The notes: a model not told the origin generated them from the sequence alone. Shown: positions 51,832 to 60,084, counted from the first letter of the stretch. The stretch is DNA of 64,000 bases from Paracidovorax citrulli (GCF_900100305.1 NZ_FNEY01000006.1:62001-126000); one strand, 5' to 3'. Numbers and translations: made by a program.

Positions 51832-53253
51832 ATGAGTTCCGACTTCCCTCCGCTGCACGAATCCGATTTCGCGTCTGCCGCCCCGGCGGACCAGGAGGTG
51901 GCCCGGCTGCGCATGCCACCGCATTCGCTGGAGGCCGAGTCCAGCGTGCTGGGCGGCCTGCTGCTCGACAACATGGCCTGGGACCGGGTGGGTGACCTGC
52001 TGGTGGACGGGGATTTCTACCGGCACGAGCACCAGCTCATCTATTCGGCCATCGGCAAGCTGGTGAATGCCAGCAAGCCGGCGGACGTGATCACGGTCTT
52101 CGGCGAGCTGCAGAGCCTGGGCAAGGCCGAGGAGGTGGGCGGGCTGGCCTATCTCAACAATCTGGCGCAGTACGTTCCCAGCGCCACCAACATCCGCCGC
52201 TACGCGGAGATCGTGCGCGAGCGCTCCATCCTGCGCAAGCTCGTCACGGCGAGCGACGAAATCTCCACGACGGCCTTCAATCCGAAGGGAAAGACGGTCG
52301 AGAAGATCCTGGACGAGGCCGAATCCAAGATCTTCGCCATCGGCGAAGAGGGCTCGCGCAACAAGCAGGGCTTCCAGTCGCTCGACACCCTCGTGGTGGA
52401 CCTGCTGGACCAGGTGCAGGAGATGGCGGACAACCCGATGGACGTGACCGGGGTCCCCACCGGCTTCGCCGACCTGGACCGCATGACCTCGGGACTGCAG
52501 GCGGGCGACATGATCGTGCTGGCCGCGCGCCCTTCGATGGGCAAGACCTCGTTCGCCGTGAACATTGCCGAGCACGTGGCGCTCAACGAAGGCCTTCCCG
52601 TGGCCATCTTTTCGATGGAAATGGGCGCCGCCCAGCTGGCCGTGCGTATCGTGGGCTCGATCGGCCGCGTGAACCAGGGCAACCTGCGGACCGGCAAGCT
52701 CACGGACGAGGAATGGCCGCGCCTCACCGAGGCGATCGAGCGGCTGCGTACCGTCTCGCTGCACATCGACGAAACGCCGGGGCTCACCCCGGGGGAACTG
52801 CGGGCCAATGCCCGCCGTCTGGCACGCCAGTGCGGCAAGCTCGGCTTGATCGTGGTGGACTACCTGCAGCTCATGAGCGGCTCGGGCGCGGGCAGTGCCG
52901 ACAACCGGGCCACCGAACTGGGCGAAATCTCGCGGGGGCTGAAGATGCTGGCCAAGGAACTGCAGTGCCCGGTGATCGCGCTATCGCAGCTCAACCGCTC
53001 GGTGGAGCAGCGCACCGACAAGCGTCCCATGATGTCCGACCTGCGCGAATCCGGCGCCATCGAGCAGGACGCGGACATCATCATGTTCATCTACCGCGAC
53101 GACTACTACAACAAGGACTCCAAGGAGCCCAACGTGGCCGAGGTCATCATCGGCAAGCAGCGGAACGGCCCCACCGGCACGGTGAAGCTGTTCTTCCAGA
53201 AGAACCAGACGCGGTTCGAGAACCTCGCCATGGGGTCGGGCGACGATTTCTGA
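51832..53253 (+). CDS. dnaB: Replicative DNA helicase DnaB
   Basis: DnaB is the hexameric helicase of the replication fork. The 473-residue protein has the N-terminal helical domain (MPPHSLEAESSVLGGLLLDN) and the RecA-like ATPase domain with Walker A ARPSMGKTS at about 232-240. The H-loop and ALSQLNRSVEQR follow. ATG 51832 is chosen over an in-frame codon at 51802. It is the last gene of the rpsF region; a small coiled-coil gene converges 27 bases downstream. Confidence 0.97.
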   Translation: MSSDFPPLHESDFASAAPADQEVARLRMPPHSLEAESSVLGGLLLDNMAWDRVGDLLVDGDFYRHEHQLIYSAIGKLVNASKPADVITVFGELQSLGKAEEVGGLAYLNNLAQYVPSATNIRRYAEIVRERSILRKLVTASDEISTTAFNPKGKTVEKILDEAESKIFAIGEEGSRNKQGFQSLDTLVVDLLDQVQEMADNPMDVTGVPTGFADLDRMTSGLQAGDMIVLAARPSMGKTSFAVNIAEHVALNEGLPVAIFSMEMGAAQLAVRIVGSIGRVNQGNLRTGKLTDEEWPRLTEAIERLRTVSLHIDETPGLTPGELRANARRLARQCGKLGLIVVDYLQLMSGSGAGSADNRATELGEISRGLKMLAKELQCPVIALSQLNRSVEQRTDKRPMMSDLRESGAIEQDADIIMFIYRDDYYNKDSKEPNVAEVIIGKQRNGPTGTVKLFFQKNQTRFENLAMGSGDDF

Positions 53254-53280
53254 CGCCGGCCAGGACGGGCCTGCGCCGCC

Positions 53281-53688
53281 CTACGCCCTGGCGACGGTGT
53301 AGGCCACCATCCCCAGCAGCACCACGCCCAGCACCCCGCAGGCCACCGCCAGGCGCTGCGCGCCCGTGCGCAGGGCGCTCACGGTGGCGACGAGCTGGGC
53401 GTTCTGCTGGGCCAGCTGCTCGATGACCTCCAGGGCCTGGCGCTGCGATTGCTCCAGCGCCTGCACCTGGTCCTCCAGGGCGCCGATGCGCTGCAGGGCC
53501 AGTTCCTGTGGCGACGGGGCGGTGGATGCCGCCAGGCGTGCGGCCTCCTCGTCCGCCTGCGCCTGTTCGGCTTCCTGGGCTCCACGGCTGCGCAGCAACC
53601 CCTTCGCGGCCTTGATGAGCTGCGGAGAGGCTTCGATCACCTTGTCCCACGGGACGAGCTGCAGTGCCGTGATCCAGCTGATGGCCAT
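53281..53688 (-). CDS. Hypothetical coiled-coil membrane-anchored protein
   Basis: The 135-residue protein is not recognised. It has an N-terminal amphipathic part, a strong coiled coil at about residues 35-100 (repeated Leu/Glu/Gln heptads) and a C-terminal membrane helix (CGVLGVVLLGMVAYTV). This tail-anchored layout would put the coiled coil in the cytoplasm. It is 3 bases after the phoH stop on the same strand, so it may be co-transcribed with phoH. Confidence 0.6.
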   Translation of the reverse strand: MAISWITALQLVPWDKVIEASPQLIKAAKGLLRSRGAQEAEQAQADEEAARLAASTAPSPQELALQRIGALEDQVQALEQSQRQALEVIEQLAQQNAQLVATVSALRTGAQRLAVACGVLGVVLLGMVAYTVARA

Positions 53689-53691
53689 GCG

Positions 53692-55524
53692 TCAGAGCAC
53701 CTCGCTCGCGAAATCCGCGAGGCGCGAGCGCTCGCCGCGCGCCAGGGTGATGTGCCCGCTGTGCGGCCAGCCCTTGAAGCGGTCCACCGCGTAGGTGAGG
53801 CCGGAGGAGCCTTCGGTCAGGTAGGGCGTGTCGATCTGCGCGAGGTTGCCCATGCAGATGATCTTGGTGCCCGGGCCCGCGCGCGTGATCAGCGTCTTCA
53901 TCTGCTTGGGCGTCAGGTTCTGGGCCTCGTCGATGATGACGTACTTGTTGAGGAAGGTGCGGCCGCGCATGAAGTTCATGCTCTTGATCTTGATGCGGCT
54001 GCGGATGAGCTCGTTGGTGGCGGCGCGGCCCCATTCGCCGGCATTGCCGCCGTCGCCCTTGGCGAGGAATTCGAGGTTGTCGTCCAGAGCGCCCATCCAG
54101 GGGCCCATCTTCTCCTCCTCGGTGCCGGGCAGGAAGCCGATGTCCTCGCCCACGCTCACGGTGGCGCGGGTCATGATGATCTCGGTGTAGCGGCGCTCGT
54201 CGAGCACCTGCGTCAGGCCGGCGGCGAGCGCCATGAGGGTCTTGCCGGTGCCGGCCGTGCCGGTGAGCGTGACGAAATCGACCTCCGGGTCCATGAGCAG
54301 GTTCATCGCGAAGTTCTGCTCGCGATTGCGCGTGTTCACGCCCCAGACGGTGTTCTTGGCAGAACCGTAGTCCTTGAGGGTCTGCAGCACGGCGGTCTTG
54401 TCGCGGATCTCCGTCACCCGCGCGAACAGGCTGGGCTCGCCGGGGGCCTCGAAATAGACGAACTGGTTGATCATGAGCTGCGGCACGATCGGCCCGCCGA
54501 TGCGGTAGTACGTGTGCGCGCCGCTTTGCCAGCTCTCGACGTTCTTGCCGGTCTTCGTCCAGAAGTCGGCCGGCAGGGCCAGCACGCCGGAGTACAGCAG
54601 GTCGCCGTCTTCCAGTGCCTTGTCGTTCTGGTAGTCCTCGGCGGTGAGGCCGAGCGCGCGCGCCTTGACGCGCATGTTGATGTCCTTGGACACCAGCACG
54701 ACCTCGCGCGGCGCGTACTTGTGCCGCAGCGCTTCCACGACGCCCAGGATCTGGTTGTCGGCCTTGCCGGGTGGCAGGCTGGTGGGCAGATGGTAATCCA
54801 GCGGTTCGGTCTGGAAGTACAGGCAGCCGCCGGCCGCGCGCTGGCCCGTGGCATCCAGCTTGAGGCCGCGGGCGATATCTGCGCCCTGGGTGGCGGCGAG
54901 CTGGTCGAGCGTGCGGCTCGCCTGCCGGCCGTTGCGCGCCACTTCGGTCATGCCCTTCTTGTGGCCGTCGAGCTCCTCCAGCACGATCATGGGCAGGAAG
55001 ATGTCGTGCTCTTCGAAGCGGAAGAGGCTGGTCGGGTCGTGCAGCAGGACGTTGGTGTCCAGCACGAACATCTTCGTGGGGCCGGTGCCGCGGCCCTTGC
55101 GGGGACGGGCGGCCGCCTCGGGCGCGGGTGCGGCCGCGCGGACGGCAGGCAACCCGCGCTGGGCTTCAGGCGCCACGGCCTGGATGGGGGCTGGCGCCGT
55201 GGCCGGGGCGGTGCGCCTGGCGGTGCGCCGGGATGTGCCGGGCGCCGTGGCGGAGGGCGCAGCCACCGGCGCCGGCGCCTGTTCCATGGCGGCAGGCGCC
55301 GCGGCGGAGCGTGTGCTGCCCGTGCTGGCGGCGGTGGTGCCGCGGGCGGATTTTCTGGCCGCCTTGCGTGGCGCGGAAGTGCTGCCGTCCGGCAGCGCCG
55401 CCGGGCTGGCTGCTTCCAGGGATTCCTCGGTCTGCGGATCTTCCATGCGGGATTTGGCGGTGGCGCGGAAGGCATCCGGAGAAAGCAGGGCGGCGCGTTT
55501 CGTCGGTGCGGGGGGCAGGGGCAT
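53692..55524 (-). CDS. PhoH-family ATPase with N-terminal PIN domain
   Basis: This is a PIN/PhoH protein (PhoH2-like, the RNase-ATPase combination). From ATG 55524 it has 610 residues. The first 150 are Ala/Pro/Ser/Thr-rich and strongly basic. The PIN domain (MFVLDTNVLLHDP at 152, VLEELD) follows, then PhoH with Walker A GTAGTGKT at about 420-427. Family knowledge suggests RNA unwinding and cleavage. The basic N-terminal extension is unusual. The start could also be further downstream. Confidence 0.88.
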   Translation of the reverse strand: MPLPPAPTKRAALLSPDAFRATAKSRMEDPQTEESLEAASPAALPDGSTSAPRKAARKSARGTTAASTGSTRSAAAPAAMEQAPAPVAAPSATAPGTSRRTARRTAPATAPAPIQAVAPEAQRGLPAVRAAAPAPEAAARPRKGRGTGPTKMFVLDTNVLLHDPTSLFRFEEHDIFLPMIVLEELDGHKKGMTEVARNGRQASRTLDQLAATQGADIARGLKLDATGQRAAGGCLYFQTEPLDYHLPTSLPPGKADNQILGVVEALRHKYAPREVVLVSKDINMRVKARALGLTAEDYQNDKALEDGDLLYSGVLALPADFWTKTGKNVESWQSGAHTYYRIGGPIVPQLMINQFVYFEAPGEPSLFARVTEIRDKTAVLQTLKDYGSAKNTVWGVNTRNREQNFAMNLLMDPEVDFVTLTGTAGTGKTLMALAAGLTQVLDERRYTEIIMTRATVSVGEDIGFLPGTEEEKMGPWMGALDDNLEFLAKGDGGNAGEWGRAATNELIRSRIKIKSMNFMRGRTFLNKYVIIDEAQNLTPKQMKTLITRAGPGTKIICMGNLAQIDTPYLTEGSSGLTYAVDRFKGWPHSGHITLARGERSRLADFASEVL

Positions 55525-55565
55525 GGTGCGGGCCTTGGGAGGAGGACGGGAGGGAGTCAGAAAGC

Positions 55566-55592
55566 AAAAAGCCGCCTGGAGACCGAGGCGGC
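55566..55592 (-). terminator. Terminator between peroxiredoxin and phoH genes
   Basis: GCCGCCT and AGGCGGC (55571-55577 and 55586-55592) form a 7-bp stem; on the minus strand it ends with TTTTT, so it stops the leftward peroxiredoxin message before phoH. Confidence 0.7.
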
Positions 55593-55696
55593 TTTGTGGG
55601 GGTGGGGGAGCGTTGCGTCGTGCAGCAGCATTGAAACCATTATGCACGGTTGCCGTGGCACTCCCGGCATGCCGCGCGCGGCGCGGCTGTAGGCGC

Positions 55697-56182
55697 TTAC
55701 GCCGCCTTCTTGAGGGCCTTGATGGACTTCACGGCCTTGAGAACCTCGTCCACGTGTCCGGGCACCTTGAGGCCGCGCCATTCCTGGACCAGCACGCCAT
55801 CGGGGCCGATGAGGAAGGTGCTGCGCTCGATGCCCTTGACCTTCTTGCCGTACATGATCTTGTTCTTGACCACGCCGAACATGTGGCACATCTTCTCTTC
55901 GGTGTCGGCGATGAGCTCGAAGGGCAGTTCCAGCTTTTCCTTGAAGTCGTCGTGGGACTTCATGTTGTCCCGCGACACGCCGAACACGGCGGCGCCGGCC
56001 TGGGCGAAATCCTCGTACTTGTCGCGGAACTGCATGGCCTCGGTGGTGCAGCCGGGGGTGTTGTCCTTGGGGTAGAAGTACAGGATCAGGATCTGGCCGA
56101 GGTGCGATGTGTTGGAGACCTTGATGCCACCGGTCGCGTTGGCTTCGAATTCGGGGAGGGGTTTGTTGACAACGATCGCCAT
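55697..56182 (-). CDS. bcp: Thiol peroxidase, BCP/PrxQ-type peroxiredoxin
   Basis: This 161-residue peroxiredoxin reduces peroxides with electrons from thioredoxin. The peroxidatic Cys45 is in TPGCTTEA. The usual resolving Cys five residues later is Met (residue 50), so the enzyme would work as a 1-Cys type or use another cysteine (Cys98 in EEKMCHMF). It lies between the phoH region and the DUF498 gene. Confidence 0.92.
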   Translation of the reverse strand: MAIVVNKPLPEFEANATGGIKVSNTSHLGQILILYFYPKDNTPGCTTEAMQFRDKYEDFAQAGAAVFGVSRDNMKSHDDFKEKLELPFELIADTEEKMCHMFGVVKNKIMYGKKVKGIERSTFLIGPDGVLVQEWRGLKVPGHVDEVLKAVKSIKALKKAA

Positions 56183-56329
56183 GGCACTTCAATCTTTGAT
56201 GTAGTCGTTGAAAAGCCGGAGGAGTTGTGTGTTATTGCTCTTGGAAGGCCTCCGACCGCAACCCGTAATTTTACCTTGAAACGGACTCTTTCGCGAATCG
56301 CAGGTCTGTAACCAAGATCCACGCCCGTT

Positions 56330-56707
56330 TCACGCCTTGGGTTCCAGCAGCAGCGCGGCGACCACGTGGCGGCCTTCCCCCGCCAGGATGTTGTACGTCC
56401 GGCACGCGGCCTGGGTGTCCATGGTTTCCAGGCCGATGCGCCGTGCCATGAGGGGCCGCAGCCACGCCGGTGGCGGGAAACGGTTGCGCTGACCGCTGCC
56501 GAAGATGACCACTTCCGCGTCGAGTTCCGCCAGCAGCGCGAAATGCTCGGCGGTGAGGTCCTCGAAGCGGTTGCACTGCCATTCCCTCCGCTCGCCCCGG
56601 GAGCCGATCACCACGCTGCCCGTGAGCTTTTCCCCATCGACCGCGATCCAGTCCGCGCCGTAGGCGCTGATGGTCTGGGCTTCGGAGCGGTCGGGCTGGA
56701 ATTTCAT
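56330..56707 (-). CDS. Mth938-like domain (DUF498) protein
   Basis: The 125-residue protein from ATG 56707 has the small Mth938-like fold with ISAYGADWIAVDGE and VVIFGSGQRNRFPPPAW. The fold is shared with mitochondrial NDUFAF3, but its role in bacteria is not known. The prophage is inserted just upstream of this gene (on the right side of the figure), which is intact. The upstream codons to 56776 look like spacer. Confidence 0.88.
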   Translation of the reverse strand: MKFQPDRSEAQTISAYGADWIAVDGEKLTGSVVIGSRGERREWQCNRFEDLTAEHFALLAELDAEVVIFGSGQRNRFPPPAWLRPLMARRIGLETMDTQAACRTYNILAGEGRHVVAALLLEPKA

Positions 56708-56794
56708 GGGGAGAGGCGCCTTCGGGAGTGCGTTGCGGGCCGGCACGGCGCCCGGCGGAGCGGGGCGGGGATCCACCGTGGAACTGTGGTCAAA

Positions 56795-57061
56795 TTATGA
56801 TTTTGCCCCACCTTGGACCAGCTTCCACAGGTGGCTGTTCAAATGCCCTTCTGGCGCGGCCTCCAGGGCTGCCACGGCGATCCAGTGCTTGGGGTCTTCG
56901 TGGATCGCCTCCGCCAGGGCTCCCGCAACAGTAGGCGTCAATCGCCCCCGGACGCGCGCTACGGCAAGCGTCGTCCGCGATACCGCCAACCGCCTACACC
57001 ATTCAGCATCGGACGGGATCAGGTCGTTCGCGCGATCGAGTAGGTCCATCGTGGTGTGCAT
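56795..57061 (-). CDS. Phage repressor-like helix-turn-helix protein
   Basis: The 88-residue protein has a helix-turn-helix (WCRRLAVSRTTLAVARVRGRL) and is the only early gene on the minus strand. Proteins of this type (related to DUF3693) are found at the same place in other filamentous prophages. AGGAG lies 6 bases before ATG 57061. It faces the early operon across a 121-bp gap with three operators, so it is probably the lysogeny repressor. Confidence 0.75.
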   Translation of the reverse strand: MHTTMDLLDRANDLIPSDAEWCRRLAVSRTTLAVARVRGRLTPTVAGALAEAIHEDPKHWIAVAALEAAPEGHLNSHLWKLVQGGAKS

Positions 57062-57083
57062 GTCACGCTCCTAAAAAAAAAGA

Positions 57084-57159
57084 CTACCGACTGTAAGCAA
57101 AATTCTTGTTTACTGTCTGTAATCATGCTAGCTTCGGGGTTCTTGATTACAGATCGTAA
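57084..57159. promoter_or_regulatory. Three operators TTAC-N5-GTAA between repressor and early operon
   Basis: Half-sites TTAC/GTAA occur three times with a 5-base centre: 57084-57096 (CTAC/GTAA, one base off), 57110-57122 and 57147-57159 (GATTAC/GTAATC). They lie 26 and 37 bases apart from centre to centre and cover the whole intergenic gap. The third overlaps a possible -35/-10 (TTGATT/TAACAA) of the early operon. They are the expected targets of the repressor. Confidence 0.7.
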
Positions 57160-57182
57160 TCGAAGTAACAACCGCAGCCGCC

Positions 57183-57551
57183 ATGCACCACCAAATCACC
57201 CCCGGCGCCGTCGTCCTGACCGCCGACCAAATTGAGCTGAGAGTCCGCGCCCTGGAGGGCAACGTAGCCGTGTTGGAGGCCGCCGACGGCTCTTGGTACG
57301 GCTACCGCCACATCTCCAGCCTGACGATGGTTCCCCAAGCTGGGGACAACGAGTGCCTTCCCCCTGCCACCCAAGCGGCACCGGTTCCTGGCTTGGCGGC
57401 TGCGGCCGGTGCTGGGCAGGGGGCGGGCACCTGTCCTGCCTGTGGCGGGCCATCTGGAGATGACTTCCTCTTGCAGTGCAATGCGTGCATTGCTGAATCT
57501 GGCCGCTATGCCGGCCCCCGCATGAATCGACACACGGGGTTGTGGGAATGA
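57183..57551 (+). CDS. Phage early protein with CxxC zinc-like motif
   Basis: The 122-residue protein is not recognised. The C-terminal half has paired CPAC and CNAC motifs (CxxC-14-CxxC), suggesting a zinc ribbon. The first part is a small beta-rich segment with VWYGYRHIS-like strands. It is the first gene of the rightward operon. Its stop overlaps the next gene's ATG. Confidence 0.65.
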   Translation: MHHQITPGAVVLTADQIELRVRALEGNVAVLEAADGSWYGYRHISSLTMVPQAGDNECLPPATQAAPVPGLAAAAGAGQGAGTCPACGGPSGDDFLLQCNACIAESGRYAGPRMNRHTGLWE

Positions 57552-58018
57552 GGCTCGTTGCGAAGCACGCCCAGGTGGGCTACCAGACCCCGGGAGAGCG
57601 GCCAGGCTGCCGCAACTGCGCGCACTTCGAGGTGACGCGACACGACAGCCCGGTCATTGCCCCTCGCACGGCCTGCACGCTGCACCAGCTCGAAGTGACC
57701 AGCGGCGGCATCTGCAACAGCCACAAGCTGCAGCGCAAGCCCGGCGAGGCTCAGCTCGCGTTCCTGGCCCGTCAGCGCGATCTGCTGGAGAGCCAGGCGC
57801 AGGACCTGGAGCCGTGCCTGGTCGATGACCGCGTGTTCCCCGCTGTGGGCGAGATGTACGAAGGCAAGCCGATGACCGTTGCCAAGCATCGCCGCCTGAT
57901 GGTGGAGCAGTTGATCACCAATGAGGAAGCCTCTGGCGATCCTGATCTGCTGCGTGCCGCAGCGTTCCGCCGCCGCGCCAATGGCATGCCTCCCCGTCCT
58001 GGGGATCGCCGCGCATGA
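57548..58018 (+). CDS. Phage early protein with Cys-rich N terminus
   Basis: The 156-residue protein begins with CRNCAHFEV...TACTLHQLEV...GGICNSHKL, four Cys and two His in the first 60 residues that could hold zinc or a cluster. A long helical tail follows. It overlaps both neighbours by four bases. The function is unknown; it may help phage replication or regulation. Confidence 0.6.
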   Translation: MRLVAKHAQVGYQTPGERPGCRNCAHFEVTRHDSPVIAPRTACTLHQLEVTSGGICNSHKLQRKPGEAQLAFLARQRDLLESQAQDLEPCLVDDRVFPAVGEMYEGKPMTVAKHRRLMVEQLITNEEASGDPDLLRAAAFRRRANGMPPRPGDRRA

Positions 58019-58281
58019 GCACCGCACCCATGGCCGGCTCGGCCCTTATCCACATGCCCAAGAGCTACGAGATTGCATGCCCGCCGGGCATGCTGGCCCA
58101 CGGCCACCGCATCAAGCGCTTCACGTCCCTGCAGGCCTTCGAAGGCTACGTCGCACAGCTTCGCAAGAGCGGCTGCACTGTCCGCTGGGACACGCCTTTT
58201 ACCGCCACCGTGGAGGCCATCCAACCGACCGCCGCGCGTGCGCAGGCAGTTGCACCTGGTGCGCAGGAGGTGGGGCAATGA
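58015..58281 (+). CDS. Small phage early protein, unknown
   Basis: The 88-residue protein has one short motif pattern (YEIACPPGMLAHGHRIKRFTSLQAFEGYVAQL) but no family that I recognise. It overlaps the neighbouring genes by four bases on both sides, so it belongs to the early operon. Confidence 0.6.
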   Translation: MSTAPMAGSALIHMPKSYEIACPPGMLAHGHRIKRFTSLQAFEGYVAQLRKSGCTVRWDTPFTATVEAIQPTAARAQAVAPGAQEVGQ

Positions 58282-59297
58282 GCCGGGCGGCCGCAGGCGG
58301 GCAAGCGGAGCGCCGCACGCCGAAGGGCGCCGGGCTCTCCCCCAGTGCTGTAACACTGGGGGAAACTTCCAAGCAGCGCGCGAAGGTCGATTGGTTGACG
58401 GCGACGTGGAAGCCTGAGCCCGACGAACACGTCGTGGCGACGGTCCTGGACCTGCTCCATGGCTTCGGGCTCAAGGTGGAGGCCGAGGCTGGCCGTGGCC
58501 ACTTCGGCTTCTCCGAGGGCGCTCGCCTGTATGTCCGCCTGGACGATGGCGCGCGCCACCAGGTGGCCCTGCTGGATTGGGGCGGTGACCGCATGCGTGG
58601 TCGTGCGCGCCTGGACCTCTCCGGCACGGCCTGCAGCCGCATCAGCGACTGGCAGGGCATGCAGGAGTGGCTGGGCCGCCAGTGGGAAACGACGATCACG
58701 CGCGTTGACCTGGCCGTCGATTGCCTGAATGGCGAGTTCACCGTCGAGGACGCCCGTGCCTGGATGGAGGCCGGAGAGTTCACCGCCGGCGAGGGCCGCC
58801 CGCCGCGCCACAGCACGCCCGGCGACTGGCTGTCACCCGAACCGTTCTACGGCCGCACGCTGGAGATTGGCCGCCGCGAGAACGGCAAGATGCTCCGCGC
58901 CTACGAAAAGGGCCTGCAGCTCGCACCAGGCAGCGGCGACAAGTGGACGCGCTTCGAGGTCGAAATCCGCAACAAGGATCGCGACGTTCCGCTCGATGTG
59001 CTCACCCGCTGTGACGAGTACTTCGTCGGCGCCTACGAGTGCCTGCAGCGCCTGCTGCCGGCTGCTGGCGAGCGCATCGCCACTCATCAGAAGGAAGGCG
59101 AGCTCAGCCTTGAAACGATGGTCCACCACGCCAGCGTCGGCTACGGAAAGCTCGTGCACGTCATGCGCGGCCACGTGCCTGCTGACGACCTTCTAGACCT
59201 CATTTCCCGGCCAGGCGTCCCAAGACGACTGGAAAAGGCCACCCTGGCCGGATTCATCGCGGCGTCGTCTGTCGCTAACCAGGAGAAAAGGCCATGA
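58278..59297 (+). CDS. Phage rolling-circle replication initiation protein
   Basis: The 339-residue protein belongs to the Rep_trans / phage replication initiator group. It has the TRVDLAVDCL segment (residues 141-150) and the FEVEIRNKDRDVPLD region, both typical of the family. It is expected to nick the viral origin for rolling-circle replication. ATG 58278 overlaps the previous stop; the frame upstream is open but has no support. A perfect hairpin lies near the start of the gene. Confidence 0.85.
   Translation: MSRAAAGGQAERRTPKGAGLSPSAVTLGETSKQRAKVDWLTATWKPEPDEHVVATVLDLLHGFGLKVEAEAGRGHFGFSEGARLYVRLDDGARHQVALLDWGGDRMRGRARLDLSGTACSRISDWQGMQEWLGRQWETTITRVDLAVDCLNGEFTVEDARAWMEAGEFTAGEGRPPRHSTPGDWLSPEPFYGRTLEIGRRENGKMLRAYEKGLQLAPGSGDKWTRFEVEIRNKDRDVPLDVLTRCDEYFVGAYECLQRLLPAAGERIATHQKEGELSLETMVHHASVGYGKLVHVMRGHVPADDLLDLISRPGVPRRLEKATLAGFIAASSVANQEKRP
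58339..58362 (+). other. Hairpin inside rep: candidate phage replication origin
   Basis: CCCCCAGTG (58339-58347) and CACTGGGGG (58354-58362) form a perfect 9-bp stem around the loop CTGTAA. In some Xanthomonas filamentous phages the viral-strand origin is known to lie inside the replication gene, so this is a candidate nick site. It also encodes part of Rep. Confidence 0.5.
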
Positions 59298-59605
59298 AAG
59301 CACATGTGATCGGTATCGAGATTTCCGAGGGTGTCAGCAAGAAGACCGGGCAGCCCTACGCCATCGGCAAGCTGTTCTGCGCGCTCCCCATCGTGGGGAA
59401 GGGCGCACGCGGCCTCATGGGCAGTGAGTACCAGTGCGAACCGGTGGTGCTGCGCAAGCTCGATGGCATCGAGCTCCCCGTGGTCTGCGAGCTCGAAATG
59501 CAGGACGTCATGCGTTACGGCCAGCGCCGGCAGGAGATCGTCTCCGTCGTCCCCGTGAAGGCCTCTCCGGCCCCGTCTGCGCCTGCGCAACGCCCCGCTG
59601 CGTGA
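59294..59605 (+). CDS. Phage single-stranded-DNA-binding protein (gV-like)
   Basis: The 103-residue protein follows Rep with a four-base overlap, the usual place for the ssDNA-binding protein that coats the viral strand. Pattern: a small beta-barrel-like segment (VIGIEISEGVSKKTGQPYAIGKLFC) and an Ala/Pro-rich tail. Weakly supported by sequence, well supported by position. Confidence 0.7.
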   Translation: MKAHVIGIEISEGVSKKTGQPYAIGKLFCALPIVGKGARGLMGSEYQCEPVVLRKLDGIELPVVCELEMQDVMRYGQRRQEIVSVVPVKASPAPSAPAQRPAA

Positions 59606-59676
59606 TGTCAGCTGGTAGCCCTGCGTGCAGGGTTATCCGCTGCAATCCCGCAGCTTCCCCAACCTGGAGAAATCAC

Positions 59677-59904
59677 ATGTTCGCAAAAACCCTGGGCGTT
59701 GCCCGCAAGTTCGGCAGCCGCGCTGCATCTGCAGGCGCCGTGTTGGCCCTGTCCGCTGCGTCCGCGCACGCTGCCCTGCCTGAGGGTGTGCAGAAAGCCA
59801 TCGACGACTTCAAGGCCGATGCCTCCAGCGCCGTCATCGCCATGATGGGCGCCGGCGTCGTCATTTGGGGCCTGCTGGCCCTCAAGCGCAAGATGGGCTG
59901 GTGA
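59677..59904 (+). CDS. Major coat protein (pVIII-like)
   Basis: The 75-residue protein has a signal peptide ending in SAHA (residue 32), leaving a mature part of 43 residues. The mature part is acidic N-terminal helix (ALPEGVQKAIDDFKADASS), membrane helix (AVIAMMGAGVVIWGLLAL) and basic C terminus (KRKMGW). This is the classic order of filamentous coat proteins. AGGAG-like GGAGA lies before the ATG. Confidence 0.9.
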   Translation: MFAKTLGVARKFGSRAASAGAVLALSAASAHAALPEGVQKAIDDFKADASSAVIAMMGAGVVIWGLLALKRKMGW

Positions 59905-59907
59905 TCC

Positions 59908-60084
59908 ATGGCTGACAACACGGGCGGTCAAACCCTGACCGTGTTGGTCCAGCCGGCCCCCCCGGACGCGAACACGCTCGCGGACCTGGGGGAGCTTTTC
60001 TTGCTGTTCTTCGGCGCCGCCATGGTCATCTTCTGCCTGCGGCGGCTCTATGACCTTTTCAGGGTTGACCATGACAGGGACTAG
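59908..60084 (+). CDS. Small phage membrane protein (58 residues)
   Basis: ATG 59908 lies 3 bases after the coat gene. The 58-residue product has an acidic first half (ADNTGGQTLTV) and one membrane helix (ELFLLFFGAAMVIFCLRRLYDLF). Small minor coat proteins of filamentous phages (pVII/pIX) sit at this place. The stop overlaps the next gene. It is too short for the usual gene-length cut-off. Confidence 0.7.
   Translation: MADNTGGQTLTVLVQPAPPDANTLADLGELFLLFFGAAMVIFCLRRLYDLFRVDHDRD

Noticed and set aside
56708-56795. Left attachment site of the prophage
   Set aside because: I found no dif-like sequence and no repeat shared convincingly with the right edge visible at 63960-64000; the right end is probably outside the window.
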